Shown here piece by piece: positions 7,765 through 16,577 of a DNA stretch of 26,341 nucleotides. The translations under genes were made by a program, and so were the position numbers. How positions within the stretch are numbered: the first letter of the stretch is position 1; each line of letters begins with the position of its first letter. Below the pieces are notes generated by a model, which was not told where the DNA came from, made no database searches, and worked only from the letters and a program-made list of their open reading frames with translations. Origin of the DNA: Euryarchaeota archaeon UBA556 (GTDB lineage Archaea > Thermoplasmatota > Poseidoniia > Poseidoniales > Thalassarchaeaceae); contig DADI01000070.1 of the NCBI GenBank assembly GCA_002494975.1, positions 6,043 through 32,383 of the forward strand, given 5' to 3'.

Positions 7765-8043
7765 TTATTTATTACGGCGTACTTCTGTTAGAAGTGTCTC
7801 CAGAGCAGTTTGTATCTGCAGACATAAGGGGCCAAAATGAAGAGGTAAATTCGCATCATTGAATATATCATCAAGAGTTGATGCCGTCATTCCAAGTCTC
7901 AAATCCATCTGTTTATCTTTGTTCAATAACCATTTGTCTACGGCTTCTTTAGCAGAAGATCGAATATTTCGGGGGACTTGGGAATCGTCAAGTTGACCTA
8001 GTACAGATGCAATCTGTTGGATGCGAGATTCGATGTCAGACAT
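7765..8043 (-). CDS. UPF0147 family protein
   Basis: A 92-residue all-helical soluble protein matching the archaeal UPF0147 family (PF03685). Hallmarks are SQVPRNIRSSAKEAVDKWL in the first half (family pattern VPRNVRRAAEEA), LRLGMTASTLDDIFNDANLP in the middle (family pattern for conserved I/LDEISNDPNMP) and the closing helix with LCLQIQTALETLLTEVR. Length equals the family norm. The function is unknown; the family is nearly universal in archaea. It is the last gene of the minus-strand run after isoaspartyl peptidase, separated by 61 bases, and ends 17 bases from the palindrome. Confidence 0.85.
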   Translation of the reverse strand: MSDIESRIQQIASVLGQLDDSQVPRNIRSSAKEAVDKWLLNKDKQMDLRLGMTASTLDDIFNDANLPLHFGPLCLQIQTALETLLTEVRRNK

Positions 8044-8104
8044 GCTATCACTGAACTGTCGGCAAAAGCCATGTCCTTAAGCGCATCCCCGAATCAAAGT
8101 AAAC

Positions 8105-8932
8105 TCAACCATTAGATTCAGCTTCCCATGTAGCCCATGGCATGTCTGTATTAGCTACGCCAATGCCGGCTCCGGTTGGCCCTAAAGCAATTAATCCAAC
8201 AGAATGCTCAGGAGATATTAAACTCCGAATACCCCATTCCATAGAATCTTCTAAAGATATTTCTTCATTTTTTATACGCTCGTATACTTTATTGCTCAAA
8301 AGCGCCCTCGTAATTGCTTCTCCAATACCTGTTGCTGCAACTGCTAAACAATCTTCGGCCCAAAAACCTGAACCGGGAAGAGGGACATCGCCAACTCTAC
8401 CAGGCGGACGGAAACTACACCCACCCGTGCTTGTAGCGACGACAATCATGCCACTATTGTCTCTAGCGATAACCCCTACTGTATCCCCCATAATTTCGGC
8501 GTTTATATCGCCGATCTGCCCCTCGGGTGACCTACCTGCGACTTTAGATCTCTGATGACCCCTATTGTCTGCCCATATTCTAGCGCCTTCAGAGGTTAAT
8601 CCATTTATTTCCTCATCAAGTAAATCTGCAGCAACTCTAATGGGATTTGGTGTATCTTCCATTGCTATTACAAAACCTAATCTACCATCCCCTATCTGTA
8701 TTGATGCATCTGTTAAAACTGATCCATCGGTACGAATAACACTACCTGTGCCCGCATTAAAAACGGGATCATCTTCTAAAATTACACACGCTTCTACTGC
8801 AGCCTCAAGGGCATTTCCACCCGATTTGAGAATGTCAGCTGCTTTTTGTACCGCTATTTCTAGATTCTCTTGACGATTTGGTCCAGGACCAGCACCACCA
8901 TGTGCAATAACTGCAGGGACTATGATATCCAT
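8105..8932 (-). CDS. Isoaspartyl peptidase / plant-type L-asparaginase (Ntn hydrolase)
   Basis: Self-processing N-terminal nucleophile hydrolase that cleaves isoaspartyl dipeptides and/or L-asparagine. HGGAG is at residues 11-15, FNAGTGS at 58-64, and the autocleavage site is D150-T151 in GDTVGVIARD, making Thr151 the N-terminal nucleophile of the beta chain. ATSTGG follows at 166-171 and GRVGDVPLPGSGFWAED at 178-194, as in the family. At 275 residues it is on the short side, mainly through a short linker before the cleavage site. The residue before the nucleophile is Asp, as in glycosylasparaginases, where many isoaspartyl peptidases have Gly. The gene starts five bases after the MFS gene stop, so the two form a transcriptional pair, suggesting amino-acid or peptide salvage with transport (inference). 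Confidence 0.92.
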   Translation of the reverse strand: MDIIVPAVIAHGGAGPGPNRQENLEIAVQKAADILKSGGNALEAAVEACVILEDDPVFNAGTGSVIRTDGSVLTDASIQIGDGRLGFVIAMEDTPNPIRVAADLLDEEINGLTSEGARIWADNRGHQRSKVAGRSPEGQIGDINAEIMGDTVGVIARDNSGMIVVATSTGGCSFRPPGRVGDVPLPGSGFWAEDCLAVAATGIGEAITRALLSNKVYERIKNEEISLEDSMEWGIRSLISPEHSVGLIALGPTGAGIGVANTDMPWATWEAESNG

Positions 8933-8937
8933 ATTTG

Positions 8938-10278
8938 CTACTCACCTAATGCATTACCTTGAGAATCTGTACTAAATTTAATCTTTAATTGAAGCAATAA
9001 TGCCAATACAAAAACAAAACCTGCCACTCTAAAGCAAGTATGGTAAGTCCATAAACCAACTCCTTCGACTGTTAGGGACCAAATGTAAGCAGCAAGAAGA
9101 GGACCGATAATTCTAGCTAACGCTCCGTACCCCTCTTGCGCACCCATAACCGCACCTAATTCATAACCGGCATTATTGCTTTCGAAAGTTAATAATGAAG
9201 ATTGAGTAGGAGAGAATAACGCATTACCTATGGCCAATGCTGCTGAACTAACAAATACAAGCCAGCTAATATTGGATGGAACATAAGGCAAACTAGCAAT
9301 CCCTAAACCCGATAGGAAAGTCCCAAATATCATCAAAGTTTTCATATTGAACCTATCTGTTAATTTACCAATAAGGCCACCTTGAACAATAACTCCTAAA
9401 AGGCCAATAAAGGCAAATATCCATCCGTTTTGCATCTCATCAAATCCTAAACCTCCGTTTTCAACCTCCATCGCAGTAAACAAAATAAATGTGCCATGCA
9501 TCATACTAAAACCAACCATAAAGAGAAAATTAGCTAGAATTAAAGTGGACACATTAGGAAGTTTCATAACTTTGAGAATATTAGTGAAAATTCCACTGAA
9601 CTTTTTTAAAGGAGTACCAGTAGAAATAGTTCTAGATTCAAACGGAAGACTCTCGGGCAGCCTAGTTATAGCTAATGAAAGAGAAATTAATGAAAGGATA
9701 CTGGAGAATATACATGGCAACAAATAGGGATGATCTACCCAAAATAAGGTCTCAAAAGGACCGCCAAAAGCCATGGCAGGGTCGGATAAAATGCCTCCAA
9801 TAAATGGACCTATCATGAAACCGAGACCGAAGGCGGCTCCAATCATCCCCATTCGACGAGATATCATATTAGGTTCACTAATGTCTCCAATATATGCCCT
9901 AGCTACTGCAATATTGCCATTACCTGCACCGGCTAAAAACCTAGCAATTATTGCCATAGTGATACTTTCAGAAAGACCGAAAACTATGAAAAATATTGAA
10001 TTGGATATTAAACCGAAAATTAATATCGGTCGTCGACCATATCTATCACTTAATGCCCCTAGAATTGGTGTGAAAATAAACTGTGCAATTGAGTAACAAG
10101 AAATTACCACACCTACCCACAAATCTCTCCTTCCAATATCTACAATTCCTTCCGCTGAAGCGAGATCTTGGATGAAATAAGTTAGAAATGGAATGACTAA
10201 GGTGAATCCTAACATATCGATAAAAACAACTAGGAATAAAATTCCCATTGGAGACTTCTCACCCTCTACTGCCCTCAT
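8938..10278 (-). CDS. MFS transporter, DHA1/TetA-like
   Basis: A 446-residue, 12-segment major facilitator. MFS motif A is clear after the second helix: G74-A-L-S-D78-R-Y-G81-R-R83. The N-terminal half contains ARFLAGAGNGNIAVARAYIGDI and GMIGAAFGLGFMIGPFIGG, typical of the drug:H+ antiporter DHA1 branch including TetA-like proteins. The substrate cannot be read from sequence; efflux of a small organic compound is the family default. The ATG at 10276-10278 is used; an internal Met at residue 11 would remove a short basic leader and is an alternative. The isoaspartyl peptidase gene follows after five bases. The 44-base gap to lonB contains a dyad (10299-10313). Confidence 0.87.
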   Translation of the reverse strand: MRAVEGEKSPMGILFLVVFIDMLGFTLVIPFLTYFIQDLASAEGIVDIGRRDLWVGVVISCYSIAQFIFTPILGALSDRYGRRPILIFGLISNSIFFIVFGLSESITMAIIARFLAGAGNGNIAVARAYIGDISEPNMISRRMGMIGAAFGLGFMIGPFIGGILSDPAMAFGGPFETLFWVDHPYLLPCIFSSILSLISLSLAITRLPESLPFESRTISTGTPLKKFSGIFTNILKVMKLPNVSTLILANFLFMVGFSMMHGTFILFTAMEVENGGLGFDEMQNGWIFAFIGLLGVIVQGGLIGKLTDRFNMKTLMIFGTFLSGLGIASLPYVPSNISWLVFVSSAALAIGNALFSPTQSSLLTFESNNAGYELGAVMGAQEGYGALARIIGPLLAAYIWSLTVEGVGLWTYHTCFRVAGFVFVLALLLQLKIKFSTDSQGNALGE

Positions 10279-10294
10279 ACATTCAGACCGTGAA

Positions 10295-10318
10295 GGTACA
10301 ATACTTAGTATTGAGTAC
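10295..10318. repeat. Dyad between lonB and the MFS gene
   Basis: Perfect arms CAATACT and AGTATTG flank a single T (10299-10313), and outer GTAC copies at 10295 and 10315 extend the symmetry with a small offset. It lies 10 bases after the lonB stop and about 20 bases before the MFS start on the minus strand. It may be an operator for the transporter-peptidase pair or a transcript-end hairpin of lonB; no U-tract follows on the minus strand, so the operator reading is slightly favoured. Confidence 0.4.
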
Positions 10319-10322
10319 AGAA

Positions 10323-12371
10323 TTATGCTGAAGGTTGAGTATCTCCACTGTTAGAAATAGTATCGATAACCAACGATAATCTTTCCACCAGAGATACTTT
10401 CTCTTCCGAACCAACAAGAGCATGTTTTAGCACCTCATCTAGAGAGTCAACTGGGATCACGGTAACCATTGATTCATATTTTTCATCGATGAGTACATCT
10501 TGCATGTTAGAACGAGGGATGATGATAGTCTCGATTCCTGATTTTGCTGCTGCTTCTATTTTAGCAGAAACTCCACCTATTGGAAGAACTTCCCCTCTTA
10601 TCGATAGTGAACCAGTCATAGCAAGATTCTGCTCAATAGGGACACCTTCGAATGCGCTAATTATCGCAGTTGCCATAGTAATCGAAGCACTGTCTCCATC
10701 CACATTGTGCGTACCAGGGAATTGAACATGGATATCGAAATCTTTTATGTCGTTCCCTGTTAATTTTTTAACTACTGCACTGATATTGGTTACTGATTCC
10801 TTTGCTAAATCGGAAAGACCACCGGTCGCAATAACTTGACCTGATCTACCATGTGCTGCCGTAACCATTGCTTCAACTGGCAATACTACGCCTGAATAAT
10901 CTGAAAGTCCGGAATCAGCACCTAAAACTGCCAATCCATTAACTCTTCCAATTCTGTGACCTTTATTGACAATCATAGAATAATCCGCCTGGCGCTCAAG
11001 GTATCTATCAGCAACTTGTTGTTCTAATGGCTTTGCAATTGCTCTAGCACGAATTACATGAGATGCCGTTGTTAAATCAGCATTTTCTTCCACGGCTAAA
11101 TCTCCAGCAATTCTGACTAAGCCACCTAATTCACGTAGTCTCAAAGATAAACGACCACGGCGGCCACTTCTTCTTTGAGCTTCCTTTAGGATTAGTCCGA
11201 TAGATTCTATATCGAAATGAGGAATAGGTTTACCTGAAGTTTTCTTCCTTTCATTTACAACTTCTTGTGAAACGAACCTTACTAAACGACGACGATTTCT
11301 ATCAGTATCGGGCATATCTGTATTCACATATACTTCATAACCATAACCTCTGATTCTACTCCTTAGAGCAGGATGCATATTTTGTATACTATCTAGATTG
11401 CCTGCTGCAATTAGTATGAAATCCGTAGGAACTGGTTCAGATTTAGTGAGAGCTCCTGATGATCTTTCAGAACGCCCAGAGATAGACAACGCTTTTTCTT
11501 GCATTGCAACTAACAATGCTTGCTGTTCTTCCATTCTAAGCATTCGAATTTCATCAATATATAGAACTCCCTTATTGGCTCTATGGACGGCACCTGGTTC
11601 TACTCTTTCATGAGCAGGAGTTGCTAAATCTGCACCCGATTGGAAAGGGTCGTGCCTTACATCCCCAAGTAAAGCTCCAGCGAGAGTGCCTGTCGCATCG
11701 ATGAATGGTGGTTCTTCATTTCGTTCATGTTTAACTAGTAATTTAGGAATATTTCCTTCGTCACCTGCAGTAAGCCTACCTCTAAGGAAAAAGTAACCGA
11801 AGATAAGCAAAAACGAACCGAAAATTAAGGTTAATATTTCACCACTTGAGAGTGTTGCTAGTACCAAAGCAGCACCCACAATTAAGACAATAAATAGTAA
11901 TGTACGGTTTGTTCTTTCTCTTTGTTGTCTAATCAATGCTTTACGTTCAGAGATTATTCTTGAGCCCCTACCTGCAGGAACGGTCCTTACTTTGGGCTCA
12001 TTTTCATCATCTTGATTGCGATAAACAAGAATATCTTCTAACTGTTCTTTAGGAAGAAATTCAGTCATAGAACGTGCTAACATAGACTTGCCAGTTCCAG
12101 GTTCGCCGACCATAATTACGTGCCTTCTCTGCTCCGCTGCTTTCCTAACAACTATTGATGCGGCTTCTTGACCAATTACTTGATCGACTAGATTCTTTGG
12201 AATGGGTACATCAGCAGTTGACTTAATCTTAACTTCCTTTATCCATTCTTCAACGGGTGTTTTACAAATTGGATCTTTTTCTGCTGCTACACCAAACGCA
12301 GCACCATCTTCCCAACTCTCAAGAGGGGTTTTTTCGACATCTAAATCTTGCTCAGCGTCTGACAATTGCAT
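10323..12371 (-). CDS. lonB: Archaeal membrane-anchored Lon protease (LonB)
   Basis: ATP-dependent AAA+ protease of the cytoplasmic membrane that degrades misfolded and regulatory proteins. In 682 residues: Walker A GEPGTGKS at 89-96; two adjacent membrane segments at about 157-175 and 179-197 inserted within the AAA+ module, the hallmark of archaeal LonB; Walker B VLYIDEI near 269-275; sensor region with AAGN; and a C-terminal protease domain with the Ser-Lys dyad, Ser561 in VDGDSAS and Lys604 in GGVSAKIEAA. FPGTHNVDGDSAS and TGSLSIRGEVLPIGGVSAK match the MEROPS S16 LonB type. It lacks the large N-terminal domain of bacterial Lon, as expected. A 14-base dyad (12398-12411) lies 26 bases upstream of the ATG. 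Full length, no anomalies. Confidence 0.96.
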   Translation of the reverse strand: MQLSDAEQDLDVEKTPLESWEDGAAFGVAAEKDPICKTPVEEWIKEVKIKSTADVPIPKNLVDQVIGQEAASIVVRKAAEQRRHVIMVGEPGTGKSMLARSMTEFLPKEQLEDILVYRNQDDENEPKVRTVPAGRGSRIISERKALIRQQRERTNRTLLFIVLIVGAALVLATLSSGEILTLIFGSFLLIFGYFFLRGRLTAGDEGNIPKLLVKHERNEEPPFIDATGTLAGALLGDVRHDPFQSGADLATPAHERVEPGAVHRANKGVLYIDEIRMLRMEEQQALLVAMQEKALSISGRSERSSGALTKSEPVPTDFILIAAGNLDSIQNMHPALRSRIRGYGYEVYVNTDMPDTDRNRRRLVRFVSQEVVNERKKTSGKPIPHFDIESIGLILKEAQRRSGRRGRLSLRLRELGGLVRIAGDLAVEENADLTTASHVIRARAIAKPLEQQVADRYLERQADYSMIVNKGHRIGRVNGLAVLGADSGLSDYSGVVLPVEAMVTAAHGRSGQVIATGGLSDLAKESVTNISAVVKKLTGNDIKDFDIHVQFPGTHNVDGDSASITMATAIISAFEGVPIEQNLAMTGSLSIRGEVLPIGGVSAKIEAAAKSGIETIIIPRSNMQDVLIDEKYESMVTVIPVDSLDEVLKHALVGSEEKVSLVERLSLVIDTISNSGDTQPSA

Positions 12372-12397
12372 CCCTCGGGGTTAGTCCTGTAAGTCTG

Positions 12398-12411
12398 ACC
12401 TTCTTGAAGGT
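12398..12411. promoter_or_regulatory. Short dyad upstream of lonB
   Basis: ACCTTC-TT-GAAGGT is a perfect six-base dyad with a two-base centre, 26 to 40 bases before the lonB ATG, in the 66-base gap after the surface-protein gene. Position fits an operator near the lonB transcription start. A T-rich stretch (TTTTTTGCAAAT on the minus strand, about 12426-12437) could be the TATA region. The assignment rests on symmetry and spacing only. Confidence 0.3.
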
Positions 12412-12437
12412 GCGTCATAGAAGCATTTGCAAAAAAC

Positions 12438-15400
12438 TCACCTAAGACGGCGAAGATACTCTTCCCCGTAGTAATGCCATTGCTCCATAGTCCAACCGTC
12501 TGGTAAACCGCCAGGTGGTAATTTGGCGACCATAGGCGGCGGTGGTGGAGCTATATTTTTAGTCGCAAGAGGAGGAGTAATTGATTGGTGCGATAGTAAT
12601 CCTGATAATTTCTCAGGATATGTATTGTAAACATCGGCAATTCTCTTCTTTCGCCTGATTGCGACATTTAGAAAAATAATCGTAGATAAAACTACTAGCA
12701 ATACTAGACCCAATATTCCAGACATCATCATTACACTCATCTCGAAACTAGATTCTTCGACATTATCTGAAGGTTCTTCATCGATTATAGCTTCAGGTAA
12801 AGTAGCATAAATCTTGTAAGTTTCTTCTGTTACTCTGTCCATTCCATCTCCGTCGACAGCTCTAACTGTGAAAGTCATATAATCTCCTATCCCTAATCCT
12901 TCACCACCTATATGGTTGACAATGAATGGCCCTAAATTATGAGATATACCAGAGGTATGACAAATTCCAGTAACTGTGTTACAAATACTCCAAAATACTG
13001 CGATTTCAGATAGAGTTAATTCACCAATATTTGTAATCTCAACTGAGGGGTTAGTGTAATATTCAGTTGTATCTATAGAAATTGTCAGATCCCCTAATGA
13101 ACCAAATTTCCAAACTAATGGTAGTTCATCAACTACATTTACTAGGAACGAAACCGTTGAAGAATCACCATATCTATCCTCAGAAGTTACTGAAACTGTT
13201 TGAGAACCAGGTTCTTGCCAAGACATCACTAAAACTCCTGTTATTTGATTCCATTGAGTAGACCCAGGGACTTCATTGCTAACAACAGTCCATATCTCAT
13301 CATCAGAATTATCGACATCGGTTATTCTATCCGATAATTGCATATTTACCACATCTCCTGTTTGTAATGTGATTTCTTCAATATCAGTTAAATCAATATT
13401 TGGAGCATCATTAACATTCAATACATGGAAGGTTACAACTGTATCTGAATATTTCACCCCATCGCTTGCTCTGACTGTTATGTCGACTATCCCGTATTGA
13501 TCATCATCAAGGGAAACAACTGACAAAGAATGACCGTTCAAATTAGCTTCAACAAGAGTCTCATCTGAGATGCCTAACAAAGATAATGAAAGACCAGCAA
13601 CTGCTACCGGATTCCCTGCATCATCAGTATCTGAAAGATAATTAGTGAAAGTAATACTACCATATCCACCCTCCTCAAATGATTGAGTATTAATTGGAGA
13701 CCAGCGAGGCGCACCGTTCTCTATTACATTAAATAAAATTAAACCAGAATTCACATCATCCCCATCATCTACATTAAAATAAATCCCTTGAGGTAGTGGA
13801 TTTCCATGGCTGTCTCGCACAACTTGTGAGAATCTCACATTAATCTCAAGATTTATTGGATCCCATGAAATAAATCCTGGATCGTCGCTAGAAATTTCTA
13901 GCATCTGTAGAGGAGTCTCGGCATCATTGATTAGTCCAATTATAGATACTGATTCATCAGTATCAACTTTCACCGTGGGCATACCAGCATATTCATTGCT
14001 ACTGCTTGAGTAAATTACAGGAACTGAATTTTGCAATATAAATGCATTATTTGATTCAAGCCATTGACTACTCTGACCCCGAGCATCGGTCCACATAATT
14101 CTAAGATCGTAAGACCCTACTTCTGAATTCAATTCAGTATTAATAGTATAAAGATATCTAGAATTGCCACCATTCCCAATTATTTCTGGCACATCTAACC
14201 AAGTATCATCCCATAATCCCAAGTTTGATTTTGAATATTGTAAAGAGGGGTACATAGAATCCATTGTATCTACTAAATCATTAGCAATTGCACTGACTTC
14301 GAATTGTACAGTACTTCCTCTATTTACATTTGGTGATGAAACTGCAGTAGGTTTACTCGGGATTGGGGGTAAGTCATGTAAGCCTGAAACATCTAAATAG
14401 TTATTGCTTGCAACTCGGTCACCTTCTAAGCCACTAAGCCTAGCACGGAATACTGAAGTTCCCGATGGCTGCACTTCAATAGAAGATGTGTCGAAATTAA
14501 CAGATATTGATTGTGTAGAACCAGTTGCGAGATTAGATCTAATTGTTGCACCACCTAAGTACTCCTCTTCAAGTCCATTCAAGTAATAAATATCGATATT
14601 GCCACCTTCAGAATATGAATCTACACCATTATTTCTTAAAGTTGAACGTAATAATAAATTATCCCCTTGAACGAAACCAGGATTCCCTTCAATTATGAAA
14701 TCTGAAATTCCAATATCTACTAATGGAGCCATGTCTAGATCGACAGCAGCATAGAAACTGTTGTATGTACTATGAGGGCCATCCATTAATGCAATTACTG
14801 GCCAGAAATTTTCGTATTGAGTATTTCCACCTGCTGCTCGAACAATACTCAGAGGTTTATCCCAAGAAAGTTCAGAAGGATTACCAGGAGATAGAATCAA
14901 TTGTTCAAATCCATTATCATTAGTGTTTAGTAACCATGATCTCCAAACATGATGAGGTTTGTAACCATCGTCATAATTCTCTGCCCCTGAATGTTCAGTA
15001 ACTGCTGCATAGACATAAACAGAAACCGAAGGTAAAGAACCTAGGTAAGTAACAGTAAGGTCAGTAGTTACTGTTTCACCAGATGTATCTAAAGAAGTTG
15101 ATAATTCCATTGAGAAATCTGATGACGATGGAGCCATACAACCTCCTGATGAAAAGGTACTGTCATAGAAATTAGTTCCACCAGCACCTACCTTGTAACA
15201 ACTACCTGTCTGTTCATCTGCGAAAGAAAATGTAGGATAACCACTAGATGCTGCCATAACGTGATCTCTGCGTGAACCTGAACTACCAATAGAATCAGAA
15301 GGCCAACCTGTGCCAGAACCCTGGAAGAATGAGATATAAGTGAAGTCTTCAGGATTTGATGTTTTGAGGTTGTTCAATGATGGAGATGCACTGCTCATGC

Positions 15401-15605
15401 AAGGGCCACACCAATGTGCACCAACATATTCTCCAAAAACAGTGTGCCCAGGACTTGATGCGAACAATGGTGCCGCTTCCATTTCTAACTCATTGAACCT
15501 AGAATCTGGCTCTTCGGAGCCGATTAAACCAACTTGAGACATTGTCAGCATTAAACAAACTAATGACAGCGCAGAAAGAGAGGATGACAATTTACTACGT
15601 AGCAT
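12438..15605 (-). CDS. Large secreted, membrane-anchored thioredoxin-like surface protein with Ig/cadherin-type repeats
   Basis: A 1055-residue exported protein. Residues 1-30 form a signal peptide (basic start, hydrophobic 8-28). Residues about 50-160 form a thioredoxin-like domain with active site CGPC at 66-69 and a cis-Pro candidate Pro124 in GYPTF, plus extra Cys136 and Cys156 that could form a disulfide. Residues about 285-415 resemble CARDB and about 420-540 an Ig-like module. The region from about 640 holds cadherin-like repeats, including a VNDAPNI linker. A membrane helix at about 957-984 is followed by a stop-transfer RRKKR, then a 67-residue cytoplasmic tail with PPPPP and a terminal GLPDGWTMEQWHYYGEEYL module. 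Likely an extracellular thiol-disulfide protein held at the cell surface; the partner is unknown. The thioredoxin part also resembles Omp28-type domains. Monocistronic, or cotranscribed with lonB 66 bases downstream. Confidence 0.85.
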   Translation of the reverse strand: MLRSKLSSSLSALSLVCLMLTMSQVGLIGSEEPDSRFNELEMEAAPLFASSPGHTVFGEYVGAHWCGPCMSSASPSLNNLKTSNPEDFTYISFFQGSGTGWPSDSIGSSGSRRDHVMAASSGYPTFSFADEQTGSCYKVGAGGTNFYDSTFSSGGCMAPSSSDFSMELSTSLDTSGETVTTDLTVTYLGSLPSVSVYVYAAVTEHSGAENYDDGYKPHHVWRSWLLNTNDNGFEQLILSPGNPSELSWDKPLSIVRAAGGNTQYENFWPVIALMDGPHSTYNSFYAAVDLDMAPLVDIGISDFIIEGNPGFVQGDNLLLRSTLRNNGVDSYSEGGNIDIYYLNGLEEEYLGGATIRSNLATGSTQSISVNFDTSSIEVQPSGTSVFRARLSGLEGDRVASNNYLDVSGLHDLPPIPSKPTAVSSPNVNRGSTVQFEVSAIANDLVDTMDSMYPSLQYSKSNLGLWDDTWLDVPEIIGNGGNSRYLYTINTELNSEVGSYDLRIMWTDARGQSSQWLESNNAFILQNSVPVIYSSSSNEYAGMPTVKVDTDESVSIIGLINDAETPLQMLEISSDDPGFISWDPINLEINVRFSQVVRDSHGNPLPQGIYFNVDDGDDVNSGLILFNVIENGAPRWSPINTQSFEEGGYGSITFTNYLSDTDDAGNPVAVAGLSLSLLGISDETLVEANLNGHSLSVVSLDDDQYGIVDITVRASDGVKYSDTVVTFHVLNVNDAPNIDLTDIEEITLQTGDVVNMQLSDRITDVDNSDDEIWTVVSNEVPGSTQWNQITGVLVMSWQEPGSQTVSVTSEDRYGDSSTVSFLVNVVDELPLVWKFGSLGDLTISIDTTEYYTNPSVEITNIGELTLSEIAVFWSICNTVTGICHTSGISHNLGPFIVNHIGGEGLGIGDYMTFTVRAVDGDGMDRVTEETYKIYATLPEAIIDEEPSDNVEESSFEMSVMMMSGILGLVLLVVLSTIIFLNVAIRRKKRIADVYNTYPEKLSGLLSHQSITPPLATKNIAPPPPPMVAKLPPGGLPDGWTMEQWHYYGEEYLRRLR

Positions 15606-15726
15606 CGTTAATAGCCTTTACAACGTTTACTATAACCTTAGCGATTTAATGATTAATAGAAAATCGTAAATTCATGATTGATTTAATAATCAAATGACTT
15701 GAAATCATAGAGCCTTCGCGAAGAGA
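15606..15726. promoter_or_regulatory. Divergent promoter region between the surface-protein gene and trmI
   Basis: This 121-base AT-rich gap has no ORF. On the plus strand tttaataat (15682-15690) is a TATA candidate about 40 bases before the trmI ATG. It is embedded in a dyad TTGATT-TAAT-AATCAA (15678-15693), so a factor bound there would compete with TBP. On the minus strand, candidates are atttaat at 15644-15650 and tttactataa at 15626-15635. Assignments rest on composition and spacing. Confidence 0.4.
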
Positions 15727-16542
15727 ATGATGGTTGGAGTCAAGGATTCACAATGGGTTGCTCTAAGGGAAGATGATGGAAGAGCATATTTACTACAAAA
15801 TAAACCAGGAGAAATTAAAGTCAAAGGCCTAGGAAGATTTGATGCAATGCAATTATTAGATGGTTATTCAATTGGAGAACGAATTACTGTAGGGCAGAAA
15901 TCACTTACTATAGTCCAAGCCGCTTTACCTGAAGCTAGGCGTAATATGTTTAGACGCGCTCAAACTATAGGCATAAAAGATTCTGGATTTCTACTTTCTT
16001 GGATGGGAATTGGTGTAGGAAGTCGCGTATTAGAAGGTGGCCATGGATCTGCTGGATTGGCAATGCATATAGCTAATGTTTTAGGCAACACGGGTACTTT
16101 AATCTCAGTAGAAATTCGTGACGAACATGCACAAGTAGGGAAATTAAATATGGATAGACTAGAAGAAATTTTACCGGAATTTCCAGATTGGCACCTATTA
16201 GTAGGAAATCTTGTAGATGTAGAAGAAAAAGTTAAACAAATATGCGGAGAGATAGATGCTGCAATCATAGATATGGCAGAGCCATGGACTGTAGTAAATT
16301 CGATTATACCAACCCTAAGAATCGGAGGAAGAATTGCTTGCTATTGCCCCACTACTTCACAATTAGAAAAATCTTGGAATGCATGCGAAAACGCGGGGTT
16401 AGAGATAGAATGGGCTGGAGAAATAATTGAACGAAAGTGGAGTAAAGCGAGTAAAGGTGGAGTGAGACCAGGGAATCAACCCATGGGCCATACTGCATTT
16501 TTGATGATAGCAGCGAAAATTGCATCTGAGGAAGAAGAATAG
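15727..16542 (+). CDS. trmI: tRNA (adenine-N1)-methyltransferase TrmI
   Basis: SAM-dependent Rossmann-fold enzyme predicted to make m1A at positions 57/58 in the tRNA T-loop. At 271 residues, the N-terminal beta domain leads into RRAQTIGIKDSGFLLSWMGI (76-95). Motif I VLEGGHGSAGLAM (101-113) is SAM-binding, ISVEIRDEHAQVGKLN (126-141) is motif II, and catalytic Asp182 sits in IIDMAEPW (180-187). RIGGRIACYCPTTSQ follows. Motif I is unusual: most family members have a GTGSG pattern, here GGHGSAG. The gene begins with two Met codons, at 15727 and 15730. The stop lies just ahead of aspS, a tRNA-maturation and charging pair. Confidence 0.9.
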   Translation: MMVGVKDSQWVALREDDGRAYLLQNKPGEIKVKGLGRFDAMQLLDGYSIGERITVGQKSLTIVQAALPEARRNMFRRAQTIGIKDSGFLLSWMGIGVGSRVLEGGHGSAGLAMHIANVLGNTGTLISVEIRDEHAQVGKLNMDRLEEILPEFPDWHLLVGNLVDVEEKVKQICGEIDAAIIDMAEPWTVVNSIIPTLRIGGRIACYCPTTSQLEKSWNACENAGLEIEWAGEIIERKWSKASKGGVRPGNQPMGHTAFLMIAAKIASEEEE

Positions 16543-16577
16543 ATTTGATTCATAACCAAGTATTCGTCCGCACATTC

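Noticed and set aside
8142..8873. Two plus-strand ORFs (137 and 102 aa) opposite the isoaspartyl peptidase gene
   Set aside because: They are low-complexity antisense shadows of a well-supported family gene, without recognisable domains.
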